Origin: Mycobacterium sp. 852002-10029_SCH5224772
GTDB taxonomy: Bacteria; Actinomycetota; Actinomycetes; Mycobacteriales; Mycobacteriaceae
Assembly (NCBI RefSeq): GCF_001667315.1
Contig: NZ_LZHT01000044.1
Span: 1 to 37,407 of the forward strand
DNA: 37,407 bases
Reading direction: 5' to 3'
Shown here: in pieces, positions 16,217 through 23,807 of the stretch
How positions within the stretch are numbered: position 1 is the stretch's first letter
Layout: every line of letters begins with the position of its first letter
Translations under genes and position numbers: made by a program
The notes under the pieces: generated by a model
The model's database searches: none
Told to the model about the DNA's origin: nothing
Seen by the model: the letters and a program-made list of their open reading frames with translations, nothing else

Positions 16217-16597
16217 ATGGGGTCTTTTGATCGCCCGGCGGCCCGAGCCGTTGCCGGCGCAATGGCGGCCTGCGCGGTCAGTGTGGCAATGCTTTTCGCG
16301 CCGGCCGGGTTGGCCGCCGCCGACGCGCCGATGGACGATCCGGGGCCGGCGCCGACGGCGCTGCCCAATTGCACGGCGGCCGACCTGGCCCAGGTCTCGG
16401 CGGGTGTCGCCGCTGCCACGTCGGCGTACCTGTTCACGCACCCGGACGTCAACGACTACTTCACCAGCTTGAAGGGCCAGCAGCGCAGCGACATGCGTGA
16501 TCAGCTGAAGCAGTACATGGATGCCAACCCGCAGACCCACGCCGACCTCGAGGGCATTCGCCAGCCGCTGACCGACTTCCAGAACCGGTGCCGCTGA
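16217..16597 (+). CDS. secreted haem-binding protein (mycobacterial MHB/haemophore family)
   Basis: 126 residues from ATG at 16217, with GAAGGAG eight bases upstream. Signal peptide 1-35 (hydrophobic AVAGAMAACAVSVAMLFAPA, cleavage after about GLAAA). The mature domain begins NCTAADLAQVSAGVAAATSA and ends FQNRC; Cys52 and Cys125 probably form the family disulphide. The LFTHPDVNDYFTSLKGQ stretch is characteristic. Relatives such as Rv0203 bind and carry haem at the cell surface, but binding here is inferred from family. Convergent with the glycosidase gene, 10 bp between stops. Confidence 0.88.
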   Translation: MGSFDRPAARAVAGAMAACAVSVAMLFAPAGLAAADAPMDDPGPAPTALPNCTAADLAQVSAGVAAATSAYLFTHPDVNDYFTSLKGQQRSDMRDQLKQYMDANPQTHADLEGIRQPLTDFQNRCR

Positions 16598-16607
16598 CGC
16601 GTCCCCG

Positions 16608-17789
16608 TCAGCCGGCCGGTGGCGGCTGCAGGTGCATCGCCAGGTCGCTCAACTCGAGGATCGTTTGAATCTCGGTGTCGCGGAACGGCCGTCCGTCGGG
16701 GCCGAGCAGGTCGTGAAACCACTCCTGCGGCATCGCCGGATCCGGGTCCGGGTGATCCCAGGAGTCCCAGGGAAAGTACGTCTGAGTTTTCCCGGCCACG
16801 AATCCCCAGTTGAACGCGCCGACGTTGGCACGCTTTGCGATGGGCAGGATGCTTTGCACCGTGCTGCCCAGCGGCCGGGCCATGTACTCGGTGCACAGGA
16901 TTGGCCGCCCGAGCGGGACGAGCTCGGCGATGCGCCTCTCGAACTCCGCCGGCTCGCCGTAGGAGTGGAAGGTGATGACGTCGGAGTTGTCGAGCTGAAT
17001 CCCGCTGATGACGCTGCGGCGTGCCGGGTCGGCCCACTCGCCGTGCCAGACGCCGCTCGTCAAGGGTTGGCGGGGATCGACCGAACGTGCCCACTCGAAT
17101 ACCTGGGGGAGCAAGTTGGCGACCAGGTCGAGCTTGTCTTTCCGCTCGACCGAGGCGTAGGCGTCCGCGGGGTTGTCCGGCTCGTTCCACAGGTCCCAGC
17201 CCAAAATGCGGTCGTCATCGCGGAATTGCGTCAGGACCCCGGTGAGGTAGCCGCGCAGGGTGCGCACGTAGCCGCGGTCGTCGAGGCGCGCGGCGCCCGG
17301 ACTCTGCACCCAGCCGGAGTTGTGGATGCCGGGCCGCGGCGCGCGCTGCGGGCCGGGCTTGGGGAAAGGATCCCAACACGAATCGAACAAGACGAACAGG
17401 GGTTTGATGCCGTGGCGGGCCGCGATGTCGACGAACCGCGCGAGGCGGCCCTGGAACCCTCGGTGATCCTGCACCCAGAGCAGATCGTGCAGGAACACCC
17501 GCACCGCGTTGAACCCGTTGGTGCGGGCCCAGCCCAACTCGGTATCGATGCGCCGGGGGTCGAAGGTATCGGCCTGGAACATCTCCAGCTGGTTGATGGC
17601 GTTGGACGTGATGTAGTTCGCGCCCACCGGCCAACCCTGCGCTTGATACCAGCGGTTGGCCCGCTCGGGCGACCAGCGGCTTGCTTGCGGCGAGGTGCGA
17701 GGGGGCTGCGCGGACGCGTGCGGTGTGCGGGCCAAAACGATGCCTCCTGCCGCTAATAGCGGCAACTTCAACACCGTTCGGCGGTGCAC
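16608..17789 (-). CDS. exported GH5-like (cellulase/mannanase clan A) glycoside hydrolase
   Basis: 393 residues from GTG at 17789, chosen because GAGGT stands just upstream and the product then opens with a Tat-type signal (HRRTVLKLPLLAAGG). A longer form from GTG at 17825 would overlap a palindrome-promoter region. The clan GH-A TIM barrel has acid/base Glu203 in WDLWNEPDN and nucleophile Glu301 in ILCTEYMARP; GFNAVRVFLHDLLW and FHSYGEP are further barrel motifs. The substrate (beta-glucan, mannan or host glycan) is not evident. Export is folded, by Tat, if the twin arginine is used. A 22-bp operator-like inverted repeat lies upstream. Confidence 0.85.
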   Translation of the reverse strand: MHRRTVLKLPLLAAGGIVLARTPHASAQPPRTSPQASRWSPERANRWYQAQGWPVGANYITSNAINQLEMFQADTFDPRRIDTELGWARTNGFNAVRVFLHDLLWVQDHRGFQGRLARFVDIAARHGIKPLFVLFDSCWDPFPKPGPQRAPRPGIHNSGWVQSPGAARLDDRGYVRTLRGYLTGVLTQFRDDDRILGWDLWNEPDNPADAYASVERKDKLDLVANLLPQVFEWARSVDPRQPLTSGVWHGEWADPARRSVISGIQLDNSDVITFHSYGEPAEFERRIAELVPLGRPILCTEYMARPLGSTVQSILPIAKRANVGAFNWGFVAGKTQTYFPWDSWDHPDPDPAMPQEWFHDLLGPDGRPFRDTEIQTILELSDLAMHLQPPPAG

Positions 17790-17833
17790 GAAGTCACCTC
17801 GGTTCCCAGGGTCGATGTGGTCCACCCTTGCTC

Positions 17834-17855
17834 TTAGAGACCGGATCGTCTCTAA
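17834..17855. promoter_or_regulatory. 22-bp inverted repeat, operator candidate for the glycosidase gene
   Basis: TTAGAGAC-CGGATC-GTCTCTAA: 8-bp perfect arms with a 6-bp spacer, 45 bp upstream of the preferred GTG (17789). AT-rich arms in a GC-rich genome make chance unlikely. Form suits a TetR- or GntR-type repressor, not encoded in the window. Confidence 0.65.
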
Positions 17856-17957
17856 AGCAATCGTACATCCCTGTCACACAACGCATTTCGGCGGTTCATT
17901 GTGACCGGGATAACGCCGTCAACCAGGCGGGACCCTCAGATCGGCGTCCTGAGAGCG

Positions 17958-17972
17958 CGGCGCAGCGCGCCG
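17958..17972 (-). terminator. possible hairpin terminator of panB
   Basis: CGGCGC-AGC-GCGCCG, a 6-bp GC stem 27 bp past the panB stop. No U-tract follows. Mycobacterial terminators often lack one, so this is tentative. Confidence 0.3.
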
Positions 17973-17998
17973 ACTATTCCTCTAGCCTACCCGGCGGA

Positions 17999-18844
17999 TC
18001 AGAAGCAGTGCTCGTCGGCGGGGAAAACCCCTGCGGCCACCTCGTGCGCATATTGCGTTGCGGCCCGGCGCAATTCCCCGCCGATGTCGGCGAAGCGCTT
18101 GACGAAGCGGGCGGCCTTGCCGCTGCTCATGCCGGCCATGTCCTGCCAAACCAGGACCTGCCCGTCGCAATTCGGCCCGGCGCCGATCCCGATGGTCGGG
18201 ATGGTCAGCTTGCCGGTGATCTGGGTGGCCAACTCGGCCGGCACCATCTCCATCACCACGGAGAACGCTCCGGCCTCGGCGACGGCGATCGCGTCGGCGA
18301 CGGTCTGTTCGGCCGCGTCGCCGCGGCCCTGGACGCGGAAGCCGCCCAGGGTGTTCACGCTCTGCGGGGTGAAACCGATGTGCGCCATCACCGGGATGCC
18401 CGCGGCGGTCAGGCAGGCGATCTGCTCGGCGACCCGTTCACCACCCTCGAGCTTCACCGCGTGTGCGCCGCCCTCTTTCATGAACCGCGTGGCGGCGGCC
18501 AGCGCGGCCGCGGGGCCGGCCTCGTAGCTGCCGAACGGCAGGTCCGCGACGACCATGGCGTGCTGGGCGCCACGCACCACGCCGCGGACCAACGGGATCA
18601 GTTCGTCGATCGACACCGGCACGGTGGTGTCGTAGCCGTAGACGACGTTGGCCGCCGAGTCGCCGACCAAAAGGACCGGGATGCCGGCCTCGTCGAAAAT
18701 GCGGGCGGTCGAATAGTCGTAGGCCGTGAGCATCGCCCACTTGTGCCCTTCGGCCTTCATCTTCTGCAGGTGGTGGGTGCGGATCTTGGTGAGCGGCTGC
18801 GCGGGCGCAGACGGGTTGGCACCGTAAACGTTGTGCTCAGACAT
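17999..18844 (-). CDS. panB: 3-methyl-2-oxobutanoate hydroxymethyltransferase
   Basis: 281 residues, the same length as M. tuberculosis PanB. First committed step of pantothenate (vitamin B5, hence CoA) synthesis: transfers a hydroxymethyl group from 5,10-methylene-THF to 2-oxoisovalerate, cytosolic. Conserved blocks include [62 protein letters not shown] and the C-terminal [20 protein letters not shown] at 18844 follows AGGGACA at good spacing; a second ATG at 18847 is possible. Divergent from caeA. The open frame upstream of the start is antisense to caeA and is not coding. Confidence 0.96.
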   Translation of the reverse strand: MSEHNVYGANPSAPAQPLTKIRTHHLQKMKAEGHKWAMLTAYDYSTARIFDEAGIPVLLVGDSAANVVYGYDTTVPVSIDELIPLVRGVVRGAQHAMVVADLPFGSYEAGPAAALAAATRFMKEGGAHAVKLEGGERVAEQIACLTAAGIPVMAHIGFTPQSVNTLGGFRVQGRGDAAEQTVADAIAVAEAGAFSVVMEMVPAELATQITGKLTIPTIGIGAGPNCDGQVLVWQDMAGMSSGKAARFVKRFADIGGELRRAATQYAHEVAAGVFPADEHCF

Positions 18845-19033
18845 CATTGTCCCTAGTGGGTGGTCGGGTCGATCCTCGTGGCCCAATGCGGGTCCCCGGG
18901 TTCGTCTGACGGTGTCATTCTGCCATTTCTTCGTCGCGGTTGAAACGGCGCGGCAGTGTGACGCAGGCCATGCTCGGCTGGCGGCGGTGCCGCTGATCAG
19001 GATCTCAGGTTTCCTCTGGCAGCATATGTTGGC

Positions 19034-20590
19034 ATGGGTTTGTCTCGCCGCGGCACGAGCGCGCGCACGCTGCTGCTCTGGACGTCGGTCGCTGCCGTTG
19101 CGCTGCTGCTGGCGGGCTGCGAACGGGTGGTGGTGGGCCGCGCCGTGATGTCCGAACCCAAGCTGGGCCAGGCGGTGGAGTGGACGCCGTGCCGGGCGGC
19201 GAACCCGAAGATCAAACTCCCGGCGGGCGCGCTGTGCGGCAAGCTCGCCGTGCCGGTCGACTACGACAACCTCGACGGCGACGACGCGACGCTGGCGATG
19301 ATTCGCTTTCCCGCGACCGGAGACAAGATCGGTTCGCTGGTGATCAACCCCGGCGGGCCGGGGGAGTCCGGCATCGAGGCGGCGTTGGGCGTCGTCCAGT
19401 CGTTGCCGAAGCGGGTCCGCGAACGGTTCGACCTGGTCGGCTTCGACCCCCGCGGGGTGGGCGCGTCGCGCCCGGCGGTCTGGTGCAACTCCGACGCCGA
19501 CAACGACCGGTTGCGCACCGAGCCGAACGTCGACTACAGCCCGGCCGGTGTGGCCCACATCGAGGACGAAACCAAGCAGTTCGTCGGCCGCTGCATCGAC
19601 AAGATGGGCAAGGGCTTTCTGGCCAACATCGGCACGGTCAACGTCGCGAGGGACCTGGACGCGATCCGGGCGGCGCTGGGCGATGACAAGCTGACCTACC
19701 TCGGTTACTCCTATGGCACCCGGATCGGCTCGGCGTATGCCGAGGCCTACCCCAACAAGGTGCGGGCGATGATCCTCGACGGCGCCGTCGACCCCAACGC
19801 CGATCCCATCGAAGCCGACCTGCGGCAGGCCAAGGGATTCCAGGACGCGTTCAACAACTACGCCGCCGACTGCGCGAAGCAACCGACCTGCCCGCTGGGC
19901 ACCGACCCGGCCAAGGCCGTCGACGTCTACCACAGCCTGATCGATCCGATGGTCGACCCCGACAACCCGATGGTGGGCCGGCCGGTCCCGACCAACGATC
20001 CGCGCGGCCTGAGCTACAGCGACGCCATCGTCGGTACCATCATGGCGCTGTACTCCCCGAACCTGTGGCACCACCTGACCGACGGCCTGTCCGAACTCGT
20101 CGACCACCACGGCGACACCCTGCTCGCCCTGGCCGACATGTACATGCGCCGCGACGTGCACGGCCACTACACCAACGCCACCGACGCGCGGGTGGCGGTC
20201 AACTGCGTGGACCAACCACCAATTACCGATCGGGCCAAGGTGATTGACGAAGACCGCCGCTCCCGGGAGATCGCGCCGTTCATGAGCTACGGGCAGTTCA
20301 CCGGCCATGCGCCGCTGGGCACCTGCGCGTTTTGGCCGGTGCCGCCGACGAGCAAGCCGCACACCATTTCCGCGCCCGGCCTGGCGCCGACGGTGGTGGT
20401 GTCGACCACGCACGACCCGGCGACTCCCTACAAGGCCGGCGTGGACCTGGCCAACCAGTTGCGCAGCTCGTTGCTGACCTACGACGGAACCCAGCACACG
20501 GTCGTTTTCCAGGGCGATGGCTGCGTCGACAACTACGTGACGGCTTATCTGGTCGGCGGCACCACGCCGCCGAGCGGCGCAAAGTGCTGA
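19034..20590 (+). CDS. caeA: cell-envelope serine protease CaeA/Hip1 (lipoprotein)
   Basis: 518 residues from ATG at 19034. Lipobox LLLAGC near residue 29 marks a lipid-anchored envelope protein. It is an alpha/beta-hydrolase of the tripeptidyl-peptidase type: oxyanion region [11 protein letters not shown], nucleophile Ser226 in GYSYGT, Asp461 in TTHDPATPY and His488 in GTQHTVV, matching S228/D463/H490 of M. tuberculosis Hip1 (Rv2224c). That enzyme cleaves GroEL2 and affects envelope integrity and host responses. Followed by a paralogue on the same strand. The gap to divergent panB (18848-19033) shows no clear promoter to me. Confidence 0.94.
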   Translation: MGLSRRGTSARTLLLWTSVAAVALLLAGCERVVVGRAVMSEPKLGQAVEWTPCRAANPKIKLPAGALCGKLAVPVDYDNLDGDDATLAMIRFPATGDKIGSLVINPGGPGESGIEAALGVVQSLPKRVRERFDLVGFDPRGVGASRPAVWCNSDADNDRLRTEPNVDYSPAGVAHIEDETKQFVGRCIDKMGKGFLANIGTVNVARDLDAIRAALGDDKLTYLGYSYGTRIGSAYAEAYPNKVRAMILDGAVDPNADPIEADLRQAKGFQDAFNNYAADCAKQPTCPLGTDPAKAVDVYHSLIDPMVDPDNPMVGRPVPTNDPRGLSYSDAIVGTIMALYSPNLWHHLTDGLSELVDHHGDTLLALADMYMRRDVHGHYTNATDARVAVNCVDQPPITDRAKVIDEDRRSREIAPFMSYGQFTGHAPLGTCAFWPVPPTSKPHTISAPGLAPTVVVSTTHDPATPYKAGVDLANQLRSSLLTYDGTQHTVVFQGDGCVDNYVTAYLVGGTTPPSGAKC

Positions 20591-20610
20591 GGCCGCGCAA
20601 TCAAGCCGCG

Positions 20611-20668
20611 CCGAACGTGCACTCCCGGCGAGTTTTTCGTCGATTCGTCACCGTGAGTGCACGCTCGG
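20611..20668. repeat. 58-bp long-stem hairpin between the two protease genes
   Basis: Arms 20611-20631 and 20648-20668 pair at 18 of 21 positions (core CGTGCACTC / GAGTGCACG) around a 16-nt loop containing TTTTTCG. Placed 20 bp past the caeA stop, it could end that transcript. The size and sequence also suggest one copy of a dispersed palindromic intergenic repeat; that is inference. Confidence 0.75.
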
Positions 20669-20745
20669 TGAGGGCTCGAGTCGATTGAGAGCCGAGACCA
20701 AGGCGTAATCGTTTCGCGCTCCCACGGGGACCCGCGGCTGACACG

Positions 20746-22308
20746 ATGACACCCATGTCGCGCCGGAGATCCTTGAGCTCGGCGCTGCTTTCATTCGGTC
20801 TGGTGCTCAGTGGTTCCGCCGCGCTGCCGGTGGCCGGCGCCACCCCGGAACCCGGTGCCGGGCAGACCCCGGCCCCGAACCCGCCGGCGGCCGCCGTGCC
20901 GCAGGGCTGGGGGAGCTGCGACCAATTCGTCACCGACACAAGCGATATCCCGGCCGCGCGATGCACCACGGTGTCCGTCCCGGTCGACTACAACAACCCC
21001 GGCGGCGCCCAGGCCAAACTGGCCGTCATCCGCGTGCCGGCGACCGGACAACGGATGGGGTCGCTGCTGGTCAATCCCGGCGGTCCCGGCGGCTCGGCGG
21101 TCGACATGGTGGCCGCGATGGCGCCGGACCTCGAAAACTCGCCCGTGCGACGCAACTTCGACCTGGTCGGCTTCGATCCGCGCGGGGTGGGCCACTCCAC
21201 CCCCTCGCTGCGCTGTCGCACCGACGCCGAGTTCGACGCGTACCGCCGGGAACCGATGGTCGACTACAGCCCGGCCGGTGTCGCGCACATCGAGCAGCTC
21301 TTCCGGCAGCTGGCCCAGCAATGCGTCAACCGGATGGGCACCGCGTTTTTGGCCAACGCCGGCACCGCATCCGTCGCGCGTGACATGGATGCGGTGCGCC
21401 AGGCGCTGGGCGACGAGCAGATCAACTACCTGGGATACAGCTACGGCACCGAGTTGGGCACCGCCTACCTGGAGAAGTTCAGTAACCACGTGCGGGCGAT
21501 GGTGCTCGACGGCGCCATCGACCCGACCGTCGGCCCCATCGACGAGAACGTCAACCAAATGGCGGGATTCCAAACCGCTTTCAACGACTACGCCACCGAC
21601 TGCGCCCGCTCGCCGGGCTGCCCGCTGGGCACCGACCCGTCCCAATTCGTCGCCCGCTACCACGCTTTGGTCGACCCACTGGTCACCAAGCCGGGCCGCA
21701 CCTCGGACCCCCGCGGGCTGAGCTACGCCGACGCGACCACCGGCACCGTCAACGCGCTCTACACGCCGGCGCACTGGAAATACCTGACCAGCGGCCTGCT
21801 CGGCCTGGCGCGCGGCACCGACGCGGGCGATCTGCTGCTGCTCGCCGACGACTACCAAGGGCGGGAACGCAACGGGCACTACTCCAACGACCAGGACGCG
21901 TTCAACGCGATCCGGTGCGTCGACGCCCCCAATCCGACGGACCAGGCCAGCTGGGTGAGCGCCGATCAGCGGATCCGCCAGGCCGCGCCCTTCCTCAGCT
22001 ACGGGCCGTTCACCGGAAACGCTCCCCGGGATTTGTGCGCGCTGTGGCCGGTGCCGGCGACGTCGGCGCCACACGCCGCGCCGCCCATGGCGCCGGGCAA
22101 GGTTGTCGTCGTCTCCACCACACACGACCCGGCCACCCCGTATCAGGCCGGGGTGAACCTGGCCCGGCAGCTGGGCGGCCCGCTGATCACCTACGACGGC
22201 ACGCAGCACACCGCGGTGTTCAACGGCGACCAATGCGTGGACAACGCCGTGGTGCGCTACCTCGTCGCGGGCGCACCACCGCCGGAGTCCTACCGCTGCG
22301 GTTCCTGA
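20746..22308 (+). CDS. secreted serine protease, CaeA paralogue (Rv2223c type)
   Basis: 520 residues from ATG at 20746; ATG at 20755 (MSRRRSL) is equally possible. Signal peptide with basic MSRRR and a hydrophobic core, but no lipobox cysteine (LVLSGSAAL), so probably secreted or only loosely anchored, unlike CaeA. The hydrolase triad is complete: Ser232 (GYSYGT), Asp461 (TTHDPATPY), His488 (GTQHTAV), with LVNPGGPGGS as oxyanion region. Highly similar to caeA along its whole length, hence a tandem duplication. Substrate unknown. Ends 94 bp before glnA2. Confidence 0.92.
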   Translation: MTPMSRRRSLSSALLSFGLVLSGSAALPVAGATPEPGAGQTPAPNPPAAAVPQGWGSCDQFVTDTSDIPAARCTTVSVPVDYNNPGGAQAKLAVIRVPATGQRMGSLLVNPGGPGGSAVDMVAAMAPDLENSPVRRNFDLVGFDPRGVGHSTPSLRCRTDAEFDAYRREPMVDYSPAGVAHIEQLFRQLAQQCVNRMGTAFLANAGTASVARDMDAVRQALGDEQINYLGYSYGTELGTAYLEKFSNHVRAMVLDGAIDPTVGPIDENVNQMAGFQTAFNDYATDCARSPGCPLGTDPSQFVARYHALVDPLVTKPGRTSDPRGLSYADATTGTVNALYTPAHWKYLTSGLLGLARGTDAGDLLLLADDYQGRERNGHYSNDQDAFNAIRCVDAPNPTDQASWVSADQRIRQAAPFLSYGPFTGNAPRDLCALWPVPATSAPHAAPPMAPGKVVVVSTTHDPATPYQAGVNLARQLGGPLITYDGTQHTAVFNGDQCVDNAVVRYLVAGAPPPESYRCGS

Positions 22309-22363
22309 CCAGCGTCGGAACAACCCCGCGCGCAAGCTTCGCAACGCTTCTGAGCGGGCATCG

Positions 22364-22379
22364 GTAACACAGACTTAAC
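22364..22379 (+). promoter_or_regulatory. weak partial GlnR-type site upstream of glnA2
   Basis: GTAAC at 22364 and TTAAC at 22375 are 11 bp apart, the spacing of GlnR boxes, but the flanking elements do not fit. Only a half-site at best. Confidence 0.2.
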
Positions 22380-22389
22380 AGCCGTTGCA

Positions 22390-22395
22390 TACTGT
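22390..22395 (+). promoter_or_regulatory. -10 element for a leaderless glnA2 transcript
   Basis: TACTGT followed by seven bases and then the ATG at 22403. There is no Shine-Dalgarno, so transcription probably starts at the start codon. Confidence 0.5.
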
Positions 22396-22402
22396 TCGAG
22401 TT

Positions 22403-23746
22403 ATGGATCGACAGAAGGAATTCGTGCTCCGCACGCTCGAGGAACGAGACATCCGCTTCGTTCGGCTGTGGTTCACCGATGTGCTCGGGTTCCTCAAGTC
22501 GGTCGCGATCGCCCCGGCCGAACTCGAGGGCGCCTTCGAGGAGGGCATCGGCTTCGACGGATCCTCGATCGAGGGCTTCTCGAGGGTCTCGGAATCCGAC
22601 ACCGTCGCCAACCCCGACCCGTCCACCTTCCAGGTGCTGCCGTGGGCCTCGCCCAGCGGCCACCACCACTCGGCGCGGATGTTCTGCGACATCACCATGC
22701 CGGACGGCTCGCCGTCCTGGGCGGACCCGCGGCACGTGCTGCGCCGCCAACTGCAGAAGGCCAACGACCTGGGCTTCTCCTGCTACGTGCATCCCGAGAT
22801 CGAATTCTTCTTGTTGAAGCCCGGTCCCGATGACGGATCGGCGCCCCCCGTTCCCGTCGACAACGCGGGCTACTTCGACCAGGCGGTCCACGACTCCGCG
22901 TCCAACTTCCGCCGCCATGCGATCGAGGCGCTGGAGTTCATGGGCATCTCGGTGGAATTCAGCCACCACGAGGGCGCGCCCGGCCAACAGGAGATCGACC
23001 TGCGCTTCGCCGACGCCCTGTCGATGGCCGACAACGTGATGACGTTCCGCTACGTCATCAAAGAAGTGGCGATCGAGAACGGCGCCCGCGCGTCCTTCAT
23101 GCCCAAGCCGTTCGGACAACACCCGGGCTCGGCGATGCACACCCACATGAGCCTGTTCGAGGGCGACGTCAACGCGTTCCACAGCCCCGACGACCCGCTG
23201 CAGCTCTCCGACGTAGGCAAGTCCTTCATCGCCGGGATCCTCGAGCACGCCTCGGAGATCAGCGCCGTCACCAACCAATGGGTCAACTCCTACAAGCGAC
23301 TGGTGGGCGGCGGCGAGGCGCCGACCGCCGCGTCGTGGGGCGCGGCCAACCGCTCCGCACTGGTGCGGGTGCCCATGTACACCCCGCACAAGACGTCGTC
23401 ACGGCGCGTCGAGGTCCGCAGCCCCGACTCGGCCTGCAACCCGTACCTGACGTTCGCCGTGCTGCTGGCCGCCGGGCTGCGCGGGGTGGAGAAGGGTTAC
23501 GTGCTGGGGCCGCAGGCCGAGGACAACGTGTGGGACCTGACCCCCGCGGAGCGCCAGGCGATGGGATACCGCGAGCTGCCCACGAGCCTGGACAGCGCGC
23601 TTCGCGCCATGGAGTCCTCCGAGCTGGTCGCGGAAACCTTGGGGGAGCACGTCTTTGACTTCTTCCTGCGCAACAAGCGCACCGAGTGGGCGAACTACCG
23701 CAGCCACGTCACCCCGTACGAACTCAGCACCTATCTGTCCCTGTAG
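22403..23746 (+). CDS. glnA2: glutamine synthetase GlnA2 (type I-alpha-like)
   Basis: 447 residues from ATG at 22403. ATP-dependent ligation of ammonia to glutamate, or a related gamma-glutamyl ligation. Motifs are GFDGSSIEGFSRVSESD near the N-terminus, EIEFFLLKPG, the MHTHMSLF active-site stretch, [14 protein letters not shown] and NRSALVRVPMY. At the place of the adenylylated tyrosine of GlnA1 it has Trp377 (NVWDLTPAE), so it should escape GlnE control. Counterpart of Rv2222c (446 aa). Followed after 61 bp by glnE on the same strand. Confidence 0.95.
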   Translation: MDRQKEFVLRTLEERDIRFVRLWFTDVLGFLKSVAIAPAELEGAFEEGIGFDGSSIEGFSRVSESDTVANPDPSTFQVLPWASPSGHHHSARMFCDITMPDGSPSWADPRHVLRRQLQKANDLGFSCYVHPEIEFFLLKPGPDDGSAPPVPVDNAGYFDQAVHDSASNFRRHAIEALEFMGISVEFSHHEGAPGQQEIDLRFADALSMADNVMTFRYVIKEVAIENGARASFMPKPFGQHPGSAMHTHMSLFEGDVNAFHSPDDPLQLSDVGKSFIAGILEHASEISAVTNQWVNSYKRLVGGGEAPTAASWGAANRSALVRVPMYTPHKTSSRRVEVRSPDSACNPYLTFAVLLAAGLRGVEKGYVLGPQAEDNVWDLTPAERQAMGYRELPTSLDSALRAMESSELVAETLGEHVFDFFLRNKRTEWANYRSHVTPYELSTYLSL

Positions 23747-23800
23747 CGCCATACCCGTTTCGGGACGCGCCGCCCGTGCCTGAACATCGGCTGGTTGCGC

Positions 23801-23806
23801 TACGGT
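23801..23806 (+). promoter_or_regulatory. -10 element near the glnE start
   Basis: TACGGT lies so that transcription would begin near 23813-23814, where a second in-frame GTG (23814) stands. This would give a leaderless mRNA and a product two residues shorter than from GTG 23808. Confidence 0.4.
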
Positions 23807-23807
23807 C

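Noticed and set aside
18848..20497. Long minus-strand open frame continuous with panB
   Set aside because: Antisense to caeA; PanB homology starts only at 18844, where a ribosome site stands.
20791..22344. Minus-strand open frame opposite the CaeA paralogue
   Set aside because: Mirror of a well-conserved protease gene; no recognisable domain.
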